Shown piece by piece: positions 13,801-28,800 of a stretch of 64,000 nucleotides of DNA. The position numbers were made by a program, and so were the translations under genes. Positions within the stretch are counted from its first letter, which is position 1; each line of letters opens with the position of its first letter. Source of the stretch: Trogon surrucura (lineage: Eukaryota; Chordata; Aves; Trogoniformes; Trogonidae); contig CM036657.1 in assembly GCA_020746105.1 (NCBI GenBank), positions 8,372,551 to 8,436,550 on the forward strand, in the 5' to 3' direction. The notes under the pieces are model-generated. The model worked only from the letters and a program-made list of their open reading frames with translations, searched no databases and had not been told where the DNA came from.

Positions 13801-16800
13801 AAATTTGGAAAAATACAAATAGGGGAAAGCCTCACATTTGCTTCTAGTAAATTAAGTTTCCTGTTGCTCAACATTTAGATGACTGTTTTTGTGTTAGGAA
13901 ATTTAAACTATTTATTTGAAATTTGCAATTAATTTTTACTCCATGGGAATATTACCAGTTGTAGTGGTATGACCCTGGCTGGCGATCAGGTGCCCACCAC
14001 AGCCACTCTTTCACTCCCCCTTCTCAGCTAGACAGGGGAAGAAAATATAACAAAGGGCTCATGGGTTGAGATAAGGACAGGGAGATCATTTGCAGTTACC
14101 GTCCTGGGCAAAACAGACTCGATTTGGGGAAATTAGAGAGGACTAATGAGAAATAAAAGCAGATCTTAAAAAAAACCCTTCCCCTTTCCCCTTCCCTTCT
14201 TCCTGGGCTCAACATCAATCCCGGTTTCTCCACCTCCTCCCCCCGAGTGGCGCAGGGGGACAGGGAATGGGGGTTGTGGTCAGTTCATCCGACATTGGTT
14301 CCACCACTGCTTCTTCCTCCAGGGGAGGATTCCTCACTCTTCCCTTGGACCATCATGGGGTCCTTCTCATGGGAGACAAGCTTCACACTTTATCCGTCAT
14401 GAGTCCTCTCATGAGAGACAGTTCTTGACAAACTGCCCCAACATGAGTCCTCTCCATGGGGTGCAGCCCTTCAGGGGAAACTGCTCCAGCACAAGTCCCC
14501 TGCGGGGTCACAAAAGTCCCACCAGCCAACCTGCTCCAGCGTGGGCATTCCTCTCTTCCACGGGCTACAGGTTCTGGCAGTGACCTGCTCCAGCACGGGC
14601 TTCCCACGGGGTCACAGTCCCCTTCAGGCATCCATGCACTCGGTGTGGCGTCCTCCACGGGATACAGGTGGACATCTACACCCCGTCACACCCATGGGCT
14701 GCAGGGGGACAACCCGCTTCACCATGATCTTCACCGCGACCCGGGGGACTCTCTCTGCTCCGGCGCCTGGAGCTCATCCTCCCCCCCCCCTCCTTCTTCA
14801 CTGACCTTGGTGTCTGCACAGATTCTCACTCCTCCATCTCTGTGCCAGCTGTTATGGCGCAGTTCTTTTCCCCGTTCTTAAATATGTTTTTCACAGAGGC
14901 GTTCCTCTCCTATCACCTTACTGATAGGCTCAGCCTTGGCCAGCGGCGGGTCCCTCTTTGTAGCCGGCTGGCATTGGCTCTGTCAGACTCAGGGGAAGCT
15001 TCTAGCAGCTTCTTGCAGAAGCCGCCCCTACAGCCTTCCCCTCCCCGCATCTGGCCAAGCAAACCCAGTACACCAGTGAACATAGATGAAAAGGATGACA
15101 CCTTTTTTGTTCTTCAAATTCCTGAACTGTTGTTTGCGTTAAATAAAAGTTCCTTTAAATATGTTTTTTTTGTTTAATTATATTCTGAGCAACTTTCCTG
15201 TAGTATTTTATATTAAAAGCTAAAATATCAGTGATTTGATCTTGTTTTTAATGTAATTAAGTTTGAATCATAGAATCATAGAATTGTCAGGGTTGGAAGG
15301 GACCTTAAATACCATCTAGTTCCAGCCCCCCCCCACCATGGGCAAGGACATCCCCCACCAGATCAGGCTGCTCAGAGCCCCATCCAGCCTGGCCTTAAAA
15401 ACTTCCAGGGATGGGGCTTCCACCACCTCTCTGGGCAACCTGTTCCATGTGATATTTTCAGTGATCAAGGCTGAGAAACTTTCCATGATAGAGTGAGGTA
15501 AAAACAGATCATCTTGATGTGCCGATAGTCACAAATCAGATATAAATCATGATATTTGTTTTGCTTGTTCTCTGCAAAGATCTTATTTGTATTATATTGA
15601 TTATATAGGAGGGGTTTTTTTTATGAGAAGAAAAATTGAGGTTTAATTTGATTGTATTTAATGAAGGCATCAATCATAAATTTCAGATTCCAAACATTAA
15701 TAGTAACAGAAAATTACATGCCGTGTCTTGCAACTCTACAGAACACCTTAACATTTTAATACAGTAAATTGAGTTGACTTAAATTTCAATGCATGTGTTC
15801 AAAAGCAATGACAGTGAAATTCAAAAGCAGTCCCTTGACACTAATTCATAAAAGTGAGGTTCTTTGTGCAGTGCTGCATTTATTTCAGTTGCTTCATTTT
15901 AATCTGAGTACTACTATATTTATTGTGAAGTATCTTGCAAAACTAGACTGTTCTAGCCTTCTTATAGAGATTTTTTTTTTTATCAAGATGAGAAGTCAAT
16001 GAATAGCAATAAGGAATAAAATAACTTGCGTCTGTAGTTGCTGCAACAATTATATAGCTTGAGGAGATTATTGATACCTATGTAATGTGAGTTCTTATGT
16101 TTCTTGGCATCTTTGGGAGTGTGCATTGTGTATATTCCTTGATCTCTGTCTGGATCCTTTACAGTGCTCTTTGGAAATCTCTTCCATCTGTCAAAAAAAT
16201 ATTTCTTACTTCTAAGAATATTTTGTGCTATTGTAAAATCTGTGGGCAGTGATAACCTCTACTACATCATGAAATTATTCAGTTGCTGTGTCCAGATTCT
16301 TCTTTGACCCACCAATCTGGCTTGGGTTCCATTTCTCAACATCAGAGCTAAGAACTGGAATATAGACAGGGAGCCTGAAGCTCTCCTTTTGCTTAGCACA
16401 AGGCTGAGAGCCTTCCCTTTGTGCCAGTATTAGGGTAGATAAGGAAAAATGATTTTGAAAGATGTGTTCAAGCAGGTTCTATGGAACGGCATACTTCTTC
16501 CTTACAGTACTTCTCTCCCTCATGCCAAACTCATTGCAGCAGAGAATCCTATGTATGCAGTCACTTGAGCAGTGGTTAGTGGATCTCAGTCTCTTGCCCT
16601 CTTTCAGGTGTGTGTGAGCTGAGCTCGGTTTTCCCTTCATGGATGCAGTCAAAAGGTGACGGTAAGGGGCTTGATAGAGGGTTATATCCTCTTTATAGTA
16701 CATAACTGTATACCCTTCCACAAACTTTAAGGCACAGAATAGGAAAGAGGAAAGCCACTGAAGTAAATGGATGATTACTCAGATTACTTTTATCAGTATT

Positions 16801-19800
16801 CATCTAGGTGTGTTTTTCAGCTCATATATTATTGAGATAAAAATGGAACTTCTGTCTTATGAACAGATGTACTTTCATACCTTAAATTCATTTTTGAGAA
16901 AAGGATTGTGATTTCCTTGTGTCTCCCCTTCTGTTCTTGAAACTTTCCAGGGCACAGAATTACTTGGTGGAGTGTGATGCTGATGGGCAAGGGACTCAGA
17001 TCACCAAGGACTCACATATAAAGAACATACTGGAGCATTTTAAGGGAGAGCACAGTGGAAAAGACATAATTACATTTGCATGCTAAGATATAGCTGAAAA
17101 TTTTCAGCTTTAACCAGTAAGCTGAAATCACAGGTAGTCATGTGGCCCTTTGCACTGTAGTGCCCGAGTGCTATACTGTAACAGTATTTAACTATTTTTA
17201 AAGTGTGTTTATTTACCAAGCATCTTGATAAAGTAGGGACGTACTTTTATCCCCTCTTTTTTCTTTTAGCTCTTAATCTAAAATAGAACCTCATCTGTAT
17301 GAGTCATTGTAGTAGAATCAAGCTGTGAGTCTGTGCTGTTGTAGTTATAATGACATGACTATCCAACAACAAGAAGGTACCCCTTGTTATGGAATAAAAG
17401 TGTATTTTATCTGATTTAGGACAGAGTTTGAAGGTTGTTTGAGCTAATCTAGAAAGAAGCTACTTTCCTTCCTGTATATATGTCTGACACAGGCGGTTTT
17501 ATCAGTGTAGTTAATAACAGTGACCCAAAATGACTTGAGAGAGTTAGGAAAGTAGGTACCAGGTCTTAGCAAACTTATCAAACAAATTGAAAATATGAAG
17601 GTGATTATGCATATTTTTGTAGATGCTTTCAGATGGTTTTGTGTTCTGTATTCTTTTAAATGTTTTTGAAACATATCCTGTAAATGGAGAAGGCATTAGT
17701 GTGGGTTTTATAACCTAATGTTTGTTGCCACGTGACTGGATTCTTATGGTGAACTGGATTCTCTGAAGTATTTCTTTAGTACTCTGAACAAATGTTTAAC
17801 TCCTTTTACAATACTTAATTCCTTAGTGTACTGCATGAGTAAAATTCTCTTTAGATTTGGTTATTTACAATCCTCAGAATCTGAGGATTGTAAATAATTG
17901 TAAAGAATCTGAGGATTGTAAAGAATCTGATTGTAAAGAATCTGATTGTAAAGAATCTGAGGATTGTAAAAACTGAGTATGCAGCAGACTTTTTCCAGGG
18001 AACATTGTAACAAACAAAAACTTTATAGATGGCTTATAAAGCACTTCACAGTAATTCTATTTGTTCTCTTTTCTATTATACCCTTCTTGAATAAAGAAAG
18101 CTTTTCATATTCCCTAATAAAAGAAAAAGGAGGAAGCTTATACTGTCATCTGAAATATCTGTAACAGAGAGAGTGCAGTTTAAGCATTAGTTGAATTTAG
18201 CATTAGAGAACATTGAAAACTTGGAACTTTAGAGAAGGAAATAAAGTTATTTTTCCAAATATTTGAAGTACTTGCATTTTTATTTTTTCATTGTCTAATT
18301 AACACTGTGGTAATTGACTTATTTGTAAAGATTGATTAGTGTTCTACTCCAGGAACAAAATCAATAAGAAAAGCAAGAATAGATATTCCTAGGAGATAGG
18401 AGAGTAGTAGCCTGTGATTTTCATTTTTTGTTTTGAGGTTTTGTATTTTTTAAGGATTTTTTTTACTTAAAATATATCACCTTTCACCTTACTGAGATGT
18501 TCTTTGTGCACAGTGTAAGGAAATAACAAATTCTGTTCTAACAGTTCCTCAAAACAATGCTCACAATTTTCAAATTAAATCACGACACATAGTTTTGAAA
18601 TTGAGTTTGAAATTTAATTGAATTAGTATTTGGTCATGAAACTCTTGCCAAGCTTCCTTTTCCAATTTCCTCTCCAAGCAATATGTTCTACTAGTTACTC
18701 TGGTTTTAAATTTACTTTTCATTGTAGACTAGGAGAGACTTAAAGATATATTTGTAGAAAATACTCCTTTTAAGTGTCTGTATGAATCCTAATGCAACTT
18801 TTGTTCCTTGTAGCTGTTTTTTGCAATGTCTTTGGACAGACTTGCTCTAGGCTTGATGCTCTGTGTGTTGTCCTGCTGATTTCAATGAAATTGCCAATAG
18901 TGCATGAAATTGAGAATAAAAAAAGACCACAGGATCTGAGGCCCTCTAGTGATTTCACCTGTAGAAATTGTCTTAAAACATGTATGTGCAAATTTTCTTC
19001 TAGTCTGGTGCTGAATGTAAGCTGTCTTCAGACACTGTATAGGAATACAAAGAGGCATGGAGCGTTAGTGTGGGAACACCACTGCTCAGACATGGCTATG
19101 CAGCATCCAGATTAGACCTGGCTGGCATCTAGTCAGCTGGTGGTGCACACATACTTCACATAAGAACAGAGCTAAACACAGAGGAATTGATCTGTCCGTG
19201 CTGTCATACTTCTGCCTATCTTAAATCAAGTGCCCATCCTGCAAAGAGTAATCGTTTCACAGCACTATGGTAAACCACACTGTGAAATGTTTTCTAGCAT
19301 TTTTGAAAGCAATATTCAAAATTTTGGTAACTTTGGCAGGTAGTGATTATCAAAGGATGGCAACTTAAAACAAATAAATAAGAGTGACCACAGCATGGGG
19401 GAAGCAGGGACAACTTCTGCTATCAGTTTGACTTTATAGATGTTTCCTTACCTCAGTTTTAGAAACCAAATATTTTAAGTTAAATCTTATTTAAAAATGC
19501 ACTTAAATGGGATGACTTACTGTGAATATACCTGAGAATTCTAGAAAAATAATTTTCTGATCATTACTTTCATTGCTTATAGGCAATTTTTATGGATCTA
19601 CAGATATGTGAAACCAGTAATATATGAGACTTCAAAAAAATTGTTGCTGGAAAATCTTTTTTCATGTTAAGGCTCATCTAATTTCAGTTAAAGGTGTTTA
19701 AGTGGGATGAGGAAAACTAAGCTTGGATTAGAAGATGGGATATGAGTATAAAAATGGAAATAAATTTTAGAAAGTTATGTTAGTGATATAGTGAAAGCAA

Positions 19801-22800
19801 TTAAAAAGTGAATTATCATCCTGAAGATAATTTCTTGGAGGATTTTGTTTTGTGTGTGCATAGCAATCGGCATCTATTTAAATAATATAGTATGCCTTGG
19901 GAAAGAGAGAGGCACTTATGACAAAGGCATTTGTTCTGATATTGGAAAAAGGTTAACAGTTTAGTCTGATAATCCTAAAATATGTGCAATAGTTTCTTTG
20001 ATAAATAAAGATAAGAAATCAAATAAACAAAACCCCAATAAGTGCTTTTGAATTAATTTGTTTTCCTTGTGTCACTTGTAAAATATTTTGACTGTAAATC
20101 TCCTTCATACTTGACCGTATACGTGTCTAATCATAGTTTCAAAATGTGATGAGAATTGTGTGATGACGTCTAACTATTTACTTTTCTGGAAAAGAAACCT
20201 GATGTGGTCCAACTTGCTGTTTGTCTATATTAAATAAAAATCTTTCAACTATGCTTTGTAAGAAAATCAAGCAAAAATTTGGGTTACATTATAAAAATAC
20301 TAGTAGGAGGTAAGAAAAGAAATAAAATCTGAGGCAGAGGTGAGGATGTCAATGATTTGGTCTATATTTAGGGATAATACCTCAGAGATTCTGCCACAGA
20401 TTATCTCTACCTACTAGAAAAGGGAAGATTATTGTCTTGTGTATACTAAATAATATGAATGAAAACAAACAACTGTTAATGAGGCATAATAAATCCTTAA
20501 TTTACCTACACTGTTAGAAAACCTGTTGAATTCAGAGGATGAATCAAAATAAGACTAAATTGTGTTTGAAGTACAAGTGAAATTCACCAATTTGAATTTG
20601 TTTATATGCCTGACTTTTATTGAAGATATGTATGCAATCTGTTTTGTTAATTTCTAATTGCAGAGTGAACAATAAATGCAACTTTAGAAAGGGCTGTCAA
20701 ATACATCCAAGTATAACTAACTTTGGTATTATTTATTAGTGGATATACTGTAAGCAGTTCCTGAGAAAGGATTATAGTGTTGAGCCCTTATTATCTTAAG
20801 TATCACATTTATTATTCTTGCTCTCCATTAATAGGTAGCATAGATCAGTCAGTGTTAAAGGAGTTGCCTCCTGAGCTCCTGGCAGAAATTGAATCCACCA
20901 TGCCGCTTTGTGAACGTGTGAAAATGAACAAGCGCAAACGTAGCACAGTTAATGAGAAACCAAAATATGCTGAAATCAGTTCTGATGAAGACAATGACAG
21001 TGAAGAAGCTTTTGAATGTAAGTAGTACATCATTGTTTTCCTACTCCTAAAGAAGGTTAATATTTTGCTGTTGCAAAAGTATATACTTTATTTTCTTGTT
21101 GGCTACTATAAAACATATGAAAAGAAATTTGCTGTCCAGACAACTACTTGGCCAAGAACTTTTTTTTCCTTTTAAAAGAAAAATTACTTGATTTCAATTT
21201 TTCTCTCAAGATGAAAAGCAGCTAGTTGTTAAATTCCTTTCCCTAATTGCCTTATGGGAAGCCACTGCCTAGATTTTTTTTAATTGTGCAATGAAATATT
21301 TTTAGCCTATCAGATTAAGAAAATATCTTGTAAAGTGGCTCAGAAAACTTGCACATAAAGCTATGAAATGAAAAATTTCAGTAAATATATTTTAAATTTT
21401 TCTGAGTTTCACTGATAAGCAAAAGATCCCCTTTTGATTTTTTTTTTACTTGATAAATTAAGAATGTTAGTGCCCAGAAGTTTTTTTTTTTAATAGTTCT
21501 TCTATTATTTCCATGGTATATTGCTTGAAAAATTGGAATTATTGCCAATGTTTTCTCAAAATACTATTTTTTAATTAAGTAATTTCAAAGGAAGAGAGGA
21601 AGCTTGTATTTAGACTTTTTCTGTGCAATCAGGTAAAATTCATAAGTGTCAGAAAATTGTTATATGTCTCTAAATTACGAAGGGATTTCCTACTTGCAGT
21701 GCAGTTGGTTTGTCTCTATGGTAGTTCAGTTAGTCAACACTGGAAAGAAACTCCATTAAAATGGAGTGAATCAATTCAGTCTGAGTAACATCTTAGCTGT
21801 TACCTATACAGAGAGCTACAGGAGAAGTGCCTATTGCTGTTACCCTGAGAAGGCATCCTGCTTATAATAATTATTTATCCCAAGTTTAGACTCTTTTCAC
21901 CTTTGCTTATCTAAACATCTTAATGAACTTTTGGAAAACAATGTTTTGCTTCTTAGTCTTTCTTAGGGTCCAAAAGAGAAAGATTTGTTTGCCCTGTTAT
22001 TTAATATGTTTCAAGGTCCCATTCAGCAGATACACAATGCGTATGCACACGTACACATAAAAATTATAACAGCAATGCCGCTGATCTTTATCAAAGAAGC
22101 AGAAAATAATGTCCTTTTGTTTGTTTTTAATTTAAAATATAACTGAATAATGCTGCTTTGACAGTGAGTATGAGATCTTGATTTGCTTCATTCAGGATTC
22201 TGTATTCTCTGTTTACCATATCATTTCACCTGTTTATGATGTTAATAATCTGTATTTCAGAATTCATGTGGTTGTCTAAAATTGAACTTTAAAAAATTTG
22301 AAAGTGATTGTTATAGAAGAAGATAAATTTCTTGGAGTATCTCATGAAGAAAAGGCATTCCATTAAATTAAATTATGACAAAAATTGATTAAATCGTTCT
22401 CATACAATAAGTGCTAAATGTGATCTTGCATAAATGTTTGGCAGAACTCAGAAGGAAATTGGATGTATATAGAATCATAGAATTGTCAGGGTTGGAAGGG
22501 ACCTTAGATATCATTTAGTTCCAACCCCCCTGCCATTGGCAGGGACATCCCCCACTAGACCAGGTTGCTCAAAGCCCCATCCAGCCTGGCCTTGGACACT
22601 TTCAGGGAGGGGGCACCCACAGCTTCTTTGGGCAAACGGTTCCAGTATCTCACTACCCTCACAGAAAATAATTTCTTCCTAATATCTAAATCTACTCTCA
22701 GTTTGAAACCATTACTTTGTGTCCTGTCACTGTACTCCCTGATAAAGAGTTCATCCCCTTCTTTCCTGTAGCCCCCTTCAGGTACTGGGAGGCTGCTATA

Positions 22801-25800
22801 AGGTCTCCCCAGAGCCTTCTCTTCTCCAGGCTGAACAACCCCAACTCTCTCAGCCTGTCCTCATATGGAAGGTGCTCCAGTCCCCTGATGCAGCCCAGAA
22901 TGCGATTGGCTTTCTGGGCTGTGAGCACACATTGCTGGCTCATATTCAGTTTTCATCCACCAATACTTCTCAAGTCCTTCTCTTAATCCCTTCATTGCCC
23001 AACCTGCATTTGTGCCTGGATATATATTCTGGATAGTCTTTATGTATAAAATTAATAACTCTTGAAATACTGTTAATACTTACAATTTTAGTCATTTGTA
23101 TCTACTTCAAAACAAACTTTGTAGAGTGTTGACTGGTTGTGAATAGCTGTTCCCATGTTGTTATTTGCCTTGTAGAGCCAGCACAACTGTAACACATTCT
23201 CTGTTGTGCAGCATTGATAAACTGGTCAATTTAAATTTCTGCTGGTAAGCAATATTGGAAGTTACTTTTCTTATGGAGATATAGCTGGGGTCAGAATTCA
23301 TCTGACAGAGCTTAAATTGATACTGATAATTTGTAAACTGTGGAGAGAGATTTTATCTACCTCCACAAAATACTATCTTATGGGGAGAAAAGAATCAGTT
23401 AAGATATGTAAAATCTTCTGCCATGAACCCCCTGCTTTCTTGTCCAATATGAACACGTCAGGTATCCCAGACAGCTCTCCATTTCTTCAGTTGCACTTGG
23501 ACCACCTCTGTGTAGAAGTTTGGTACTATGGTTTCAGAACTGGAAGCCCTCTAGAGTGCAGTGCAGAGCATTAGTATTGCCTCAGGTTTAATGTTTTTAT
23601 TAGTTCTGAGCCTGGGCTGACTATTGACTATCCCAAGTGTGGCTATATCCTGTTATGTTTTCTATGCTTCTCAATAAACTAGGGTTATGGAAAGAACTTG
23701 TTGGTTCACTTCCAGTTCTATCTGAATGCTTTGAGCCATTTTGCTCAGAAACAACCCTATATACAATCATACCTCTCTAAACTTCAGAAGACCTTGGAAG
23801 AGACACACAGATTTCAGGACTGTTATATGCAAGTTTGCAAGAATAATAAACTCTGGTAGTCTAGAATGTAATGTTTTGGAGCTGTTTCGATCTTCACAGT
23901 ACAGTCTGTGTTAGACATCTCTTTGCTAACCCAGTTATCCTGTTACCTTAGATAATGTAGAGTTGATTGATTTCATGGATGAAATTACCTCCTCCTCCAT
24001 ATCTTTTTTCTTAGTACCCTCTCCTCTTCAAGACTGTCTTTGAACACAACAAAGAACTCCCCATACAGACAGACAGAGAGAAGGTTTCTGATTCTATATA
24101 GAACATTTATCCCAGTTTTTCAACATTCAGTTCTGCAAGGCTTTTTGGTCCTGATTGAAAAATGGTTTTAACCTTCTGTGGTATATACTTGCTGCCTGGA
24201 CCAGAATTGTGAATCCAGCTTTCTCCTTTACGCTGAATTTCCTGCAATATATATAAGACAAAATTTTAGTTATTTTGGCAAAACAGAATATCTTTAAGCA
24301 ACAGTTAAGTTGCCAAGTCTCATTGGAATCTGTCTCGCTGAATTTAGATAACTGAAGAAATTCTCAGTGTTCTCTTATGAAAGGATGAAGCTTATTTTGA
24401 TTTGCTCTACTTTCCTGACTTTGTTTAAAATAACAAATGCCTTGTAAATTTGTATTTTTAAAGGTTTGCTGGTGTCTTTGCCAGTTTTAGGCACAGTTTT
24501 TATGTAATTCAAAAGAAATTGTTAGAATAATGCCATAACAGAATTTTATATGATAGTTTTAGAATGTTCACTTGTTTTACAGGACATCTATATGATAGTG
24601 TTTAACTTGCAAATGTAGAATTTTGAACTATTAAAAGTAGAAATTTTGTACTTATTATGAAAATGCATTTAATTTCTAGCTTCTCGTAAAAGACATAAAA
24701 AGGATAGAGATGAAGCTTGGGAGTATGAAGAACATGACAGAAGAAGTTCTGGTGACCATAGAAGAAGTGGGTATTACCATGAAGGAAGGAGGACTTCTGG
24801 TAGTGGCCGTTACCGTAATCGCAGTCCCGATGACTCTGATATGGATGATTATTCTTCTCCTCCTAGCCTCAGTGAGGGTATCTGAATGTTTTAAAAATTT
24901 TATTTTCTTCCATAAGACTAGTGCATTTTTAGAAGATATGTTAAACATTTTAAAATAAATATATTTACATGCAATATTGAATATGAGCATAAGAAATGTA
25001 AACAATTCTTTATTCTCTTAATTAGTGGCTAGAAAAATGAAGAAAAAAGAAAAACAAAAGAAGAGGAAAGCTTATGAACCAAAACTAACACCTGAAGGTA
25101 ATTTTAGAAGATTTATTTTCTACAGTTAATATTTTCTGTTTTGTATATAAAATAATTATATATACATTTCTTTTCACCAGAAATGATGGATTCTTCAACT
25201 TTCAAAAGATTTACTGCTTCAATAGAGAATATTTTGGAAAATTTAGAAGACATGGATTTTACAGCTTTTGGTAATATGTCAGAAATTTTCAAAATGCTTT
25301 CCCCAATTAGAAACACAAGAAACAAAAAAAAATTGCATCTCAATATTTTCAAACTTCCTTCTTTGTGATTTAATTGCCTGTGATACATGCTATGGTATAC
25401 TGTGTTTATATGGCTTCTACCTTGAGTGGAGGCCTTTACCTTTCTAATTTCACTTGCTGCTACAGGAAGAAGATCCTCCTTCTTACTCCTTTCAGAATCA
25501 AAAATGGACATAAATCACAATGAGACAAATAATAGTCTCCTGGAGAGGAAAGGATACCTCTTTGGGATGTCATTAGGGTGTTATCTTCTGTCAAATGTAT
25601 CTTTGTAAACAACATTAAAATTAGATGATTCTCTTGCCGATAGGGTCTGAGGCATGTAATTTTGCATCTCTTGTGGTGTTTGGCCCAACAGAGCTTGATT
25701 ATTCAATTCAGCAGCAAAGTGCTTATGTACTTATAGATGAGGCACTGAATGACTATGCTCCTTATCTATTTCAGTGGAAAATAAGCATAAATGTCTGACA

Positions 25801-28800
25801 ATGTAGTTCAGGTTGACCAAGATGTCTTTCTACTGAAATGGATAATGGAGCATTCGTTAATTGTTTTCCTGCTATCTTTCTCACAAGATTAAAACAAGGG
25901 GAGGAGCATAGTAAAAAAATCACTGCAGTGGTGTCTACAATCTTGGATTAAAAAAATGAAGTAATTGGTTCTTTTGATATGTCTTGTAACATGGGGTTTT
26001 TTTGTGAGGGTAAACGTGATTAAGACGCAGTGTATCCCAAGGTACTCAATTTCCTATGTGTTTTTCAACTATTGCTCTTCCCCAGATTTGAACTTTAGAA
26101 TTAAGACTACAAATATTTAAAATTTCTTTTACTGAAATCTTGATGTCACAAAAGCTGCAATAAATGAATTTTGCTATATTAAAAATGTTTTTAATTTATG
26201 ACTTGGTCATATTTAACAAATAGTTGTTTTAAGACAACCAAAAGTTGTCATCATCAGTCTTCATTAGATGGAGCTATTAGATGCTAGCTATTTGGAAAAT
26301 CAGTCCTTTTTCTTCAGTTGGCTTTTTCATACTGGCTGTAAAATACTGGTTTCCTTTATTCTTATTACAAATATTATTGTTAATTTTTTAATTTTTTTTA
26401 AGGTGATGATGATGAGATTCCACAGGAATTGCTACTGGGAAAGCATCAGCTCAATGAGTTGGGTAGTGAATCTGCAAAAATCAAAGCAATGGGCATTATG
26501 GACAAGGTACATCTTCATAGTATTTAACTCTTTTTGAGCATTGAATTTTGTTAAACATAGAGAAACTTGTGTCCCCTGTAATATTCCACCCTTCTCAGGT
26601 GTGCATGTGATAGATACGGTGAACAGTTGTGCTTCTGCTGACTTAGCTGAAGTGCTTAAAAAGTTACCACATCTTAACTGTTACTGTCTCTAAAGCCGAG
26701 ATATTTTTGTTGAATGGTCCTTCTCTGTGTTAGCACTTACTCAGAGCACTATATTCCTATAGGTAACACATGCCTGAGAAGTAAAATCTAAAATAATCTA
26801 CTTTGACAAAAGCACATCAAGCTATAGGCTTTGCTCTTTACAGCTAGTGTTGAACAACCACAGTAAAACAGAACCTTCTGACAAAGTCAAAAAATTTACC
26901 CTTTTTGATCATAGAATTGTCAGGATTGGAAGGGACCTTAAAGATCATCTAGTTCCAACCCCCCTGCCATGGGCAGGGACATCCCCCACTAGATCAGGCT
27001 GCTCAGAGCCCCATCCAGCCTCCCCTTAAAAACTCCCAGGGATGGGGCTTCCACCACCTCTCTGGGCAACCTGTGCCAGGGTCTCACCACCTTCATGGGG
27101 AAGAACTTCTTCCTAATGTCCAATCTGAACCGATCCATCTCTAGCTCCAATCCATTCCCTCTAGTCCTATCACTACCCGACATCCTATAAAGCCCCTCAC
27201 CAGCTTTCTTGTAGGCCCACTTGCGATACTGGAAGGCCACAATAAGGTCTCCTCGGAGCCTTCTCTTCTCCAGGCTGAACAGCCCCAACTCTCTCAGTCT
27301 CTCTTCATAGGAGAGGTGCTCCAGCCCTCTGATCATCCTTGTGGCCCTTCTCTGGACACGCTCCAGCACGTCCAGATCTTTCTTCTGCTGTGGGCTCCAG
27401 AACTGGATGCAGTACTCCAGGTGGGGTCTCACGAGAGTGGAGTAGAGGGGAAGAATCACCTCCCTCGACCTGCTGGCCACGCATCTCTTGATGCAGCCTG
27501 AAAGTGTACTTGGGTTACAATGGGCAGTTCTTTCATCCAACCCCTGCCGTTGTCTTCTGTGACTCCGGGAGCGTGGCTGGAGCCCTTGCCAGTGAAGACA
27601 GAGGAAAAGAAGTTGTTGAGAACCTCGGCCTTCTCCAAATCACTTGTCACCAGCTCACTCGTTTCCTTTCTGAGGGGGCCCAGACCTTCCCTAGTCTTTT
27701 TCTTACCATTAATATACCTGTAGAAACTTTTGCTGTTTCCCTTGATCTCCCTGGCTAGACTTAATTCTAACCAAGCTTTAGCTTTTCTAACCAGGTCTCT
27801 TGCTGTTCGAGCAGCTTCCTTGTATGCCCCCCACTCTAGCTGACCTATCTTCCACTCCTTGTGAAGTTTCTTTTTGTGTGACAGTGTGCCCAGGAGCTCC
27901 TTGCTCATCCAGGCAGGTCTCCTAGCATTCTTTCCTGCCTTCCTCTTTGTCGGTATACTTTGCTCCTGGACATGGAGAAGGTGATCCTTGAACACTGACC
28001 AACTGTCCTGGGCCCCCCTTCCCTCTAGGGCTTTGTCCCACAGCACTTTGGCCATCAGATCCCTGAAGCGATCAAAATCTGCATGCCTAAAGTCCAGGGT
28101 CATAAGCTTGGAATACACCGTCCTAGTTGCCATGAGGGTCTTGAATTCTGTCGCTTCATGGTCACTGCAGCCAAGGCTATCCCTGAGCCTCACGTTGCTC
28201 ACCAGCCCTTCCCTGTTGGTGAGAACAAGGTCCAGCATAGCATCTTTTCCTGTTGGTTCCTCCACCATTTGGAGGAGGAAGTTGTCATCAATGCATTCCA
28301 GGAACATCCTGAATTGCTGATGCCTTGCTGTGTTGTCCCTCCAGCAGATGTCAGGGTGGTTGAAATCCCCCACAAGGACTGGGACCTGTGAACGCGAAGC
28401 CACTTCTATCTGCCTATGGAGGGCCTCATCTGCTTGGCTCTGCTGGTCAGGTGGCCTGTAGAAGAGCCCTGCTGTAACATCACCTTCCCCTGTCTTCCCT
28501 TTAATCTTAACCCATACACTCTCAACCAGCTCATTGTCCTTCCCCATATGGAGCTCCATTGATTCCAGATGGTCGCCATGTAGAGGGCAACACCTCCTTC
28601 CCTCCTACCCTGCCTGTCCTTCCTGAACAGCTTGTATCTATCTATCGTTATGTTCCAGTCATGGGAATCGTCCCACCAGGTTTCAGTTATAGCCACTGTG
28701 TCATGGCTTTCCAGCAGCACAGTGGCCCTTAATTCATCCTGTTTATTGCCCAAGCTGTGTGCATTTGCATAGAGGCACTTCATCTGGGCTGGCTGTGTCA

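Larger units (their letters stand above)
7898..20834 (+). other. NIPBL: NIPBL intron 10 (12.9 kb)
   Basis: A long AT-rich intron from donor GTAAGA to acceptor AG at 20833-20834. It holds a tRNA-derived SINE (12399-12579), a solo LTR with target-site duplication (13960-15072), a CR1 3' end (15266-15451) and a hairpin plus minisatellite (17861-17970). I see nothing recognisable in 7898-12398, 12580-13954, 15452-17860 or 17971-20834; open frames there are short and unconvincing. Confidence 0.75.

Noticed and set aside
14456-14881. A proline/serine-rich protein frame of 141 codons
   Set aside because: It lies wholly within the LTR at 13960-15072 and reflects its GC-rich composition; the related LTR gives similar chance frames.
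17861-17970. A CRISPR-like array or microRNA hairpin
   Set aside because: Units are contiguous without unique spacers, the locus is a vertebrate intron, and the 3-nt loop with 17-bp stem is too small for a typical pre-miRNA.
25181-25368. Extension of exon 14 to the stop after 25365
   Set aside because: The open frame continues by chance; NIPBL continuity (TAFG to DDDE), phase and the donor at 25271 all support splicing to 26403.
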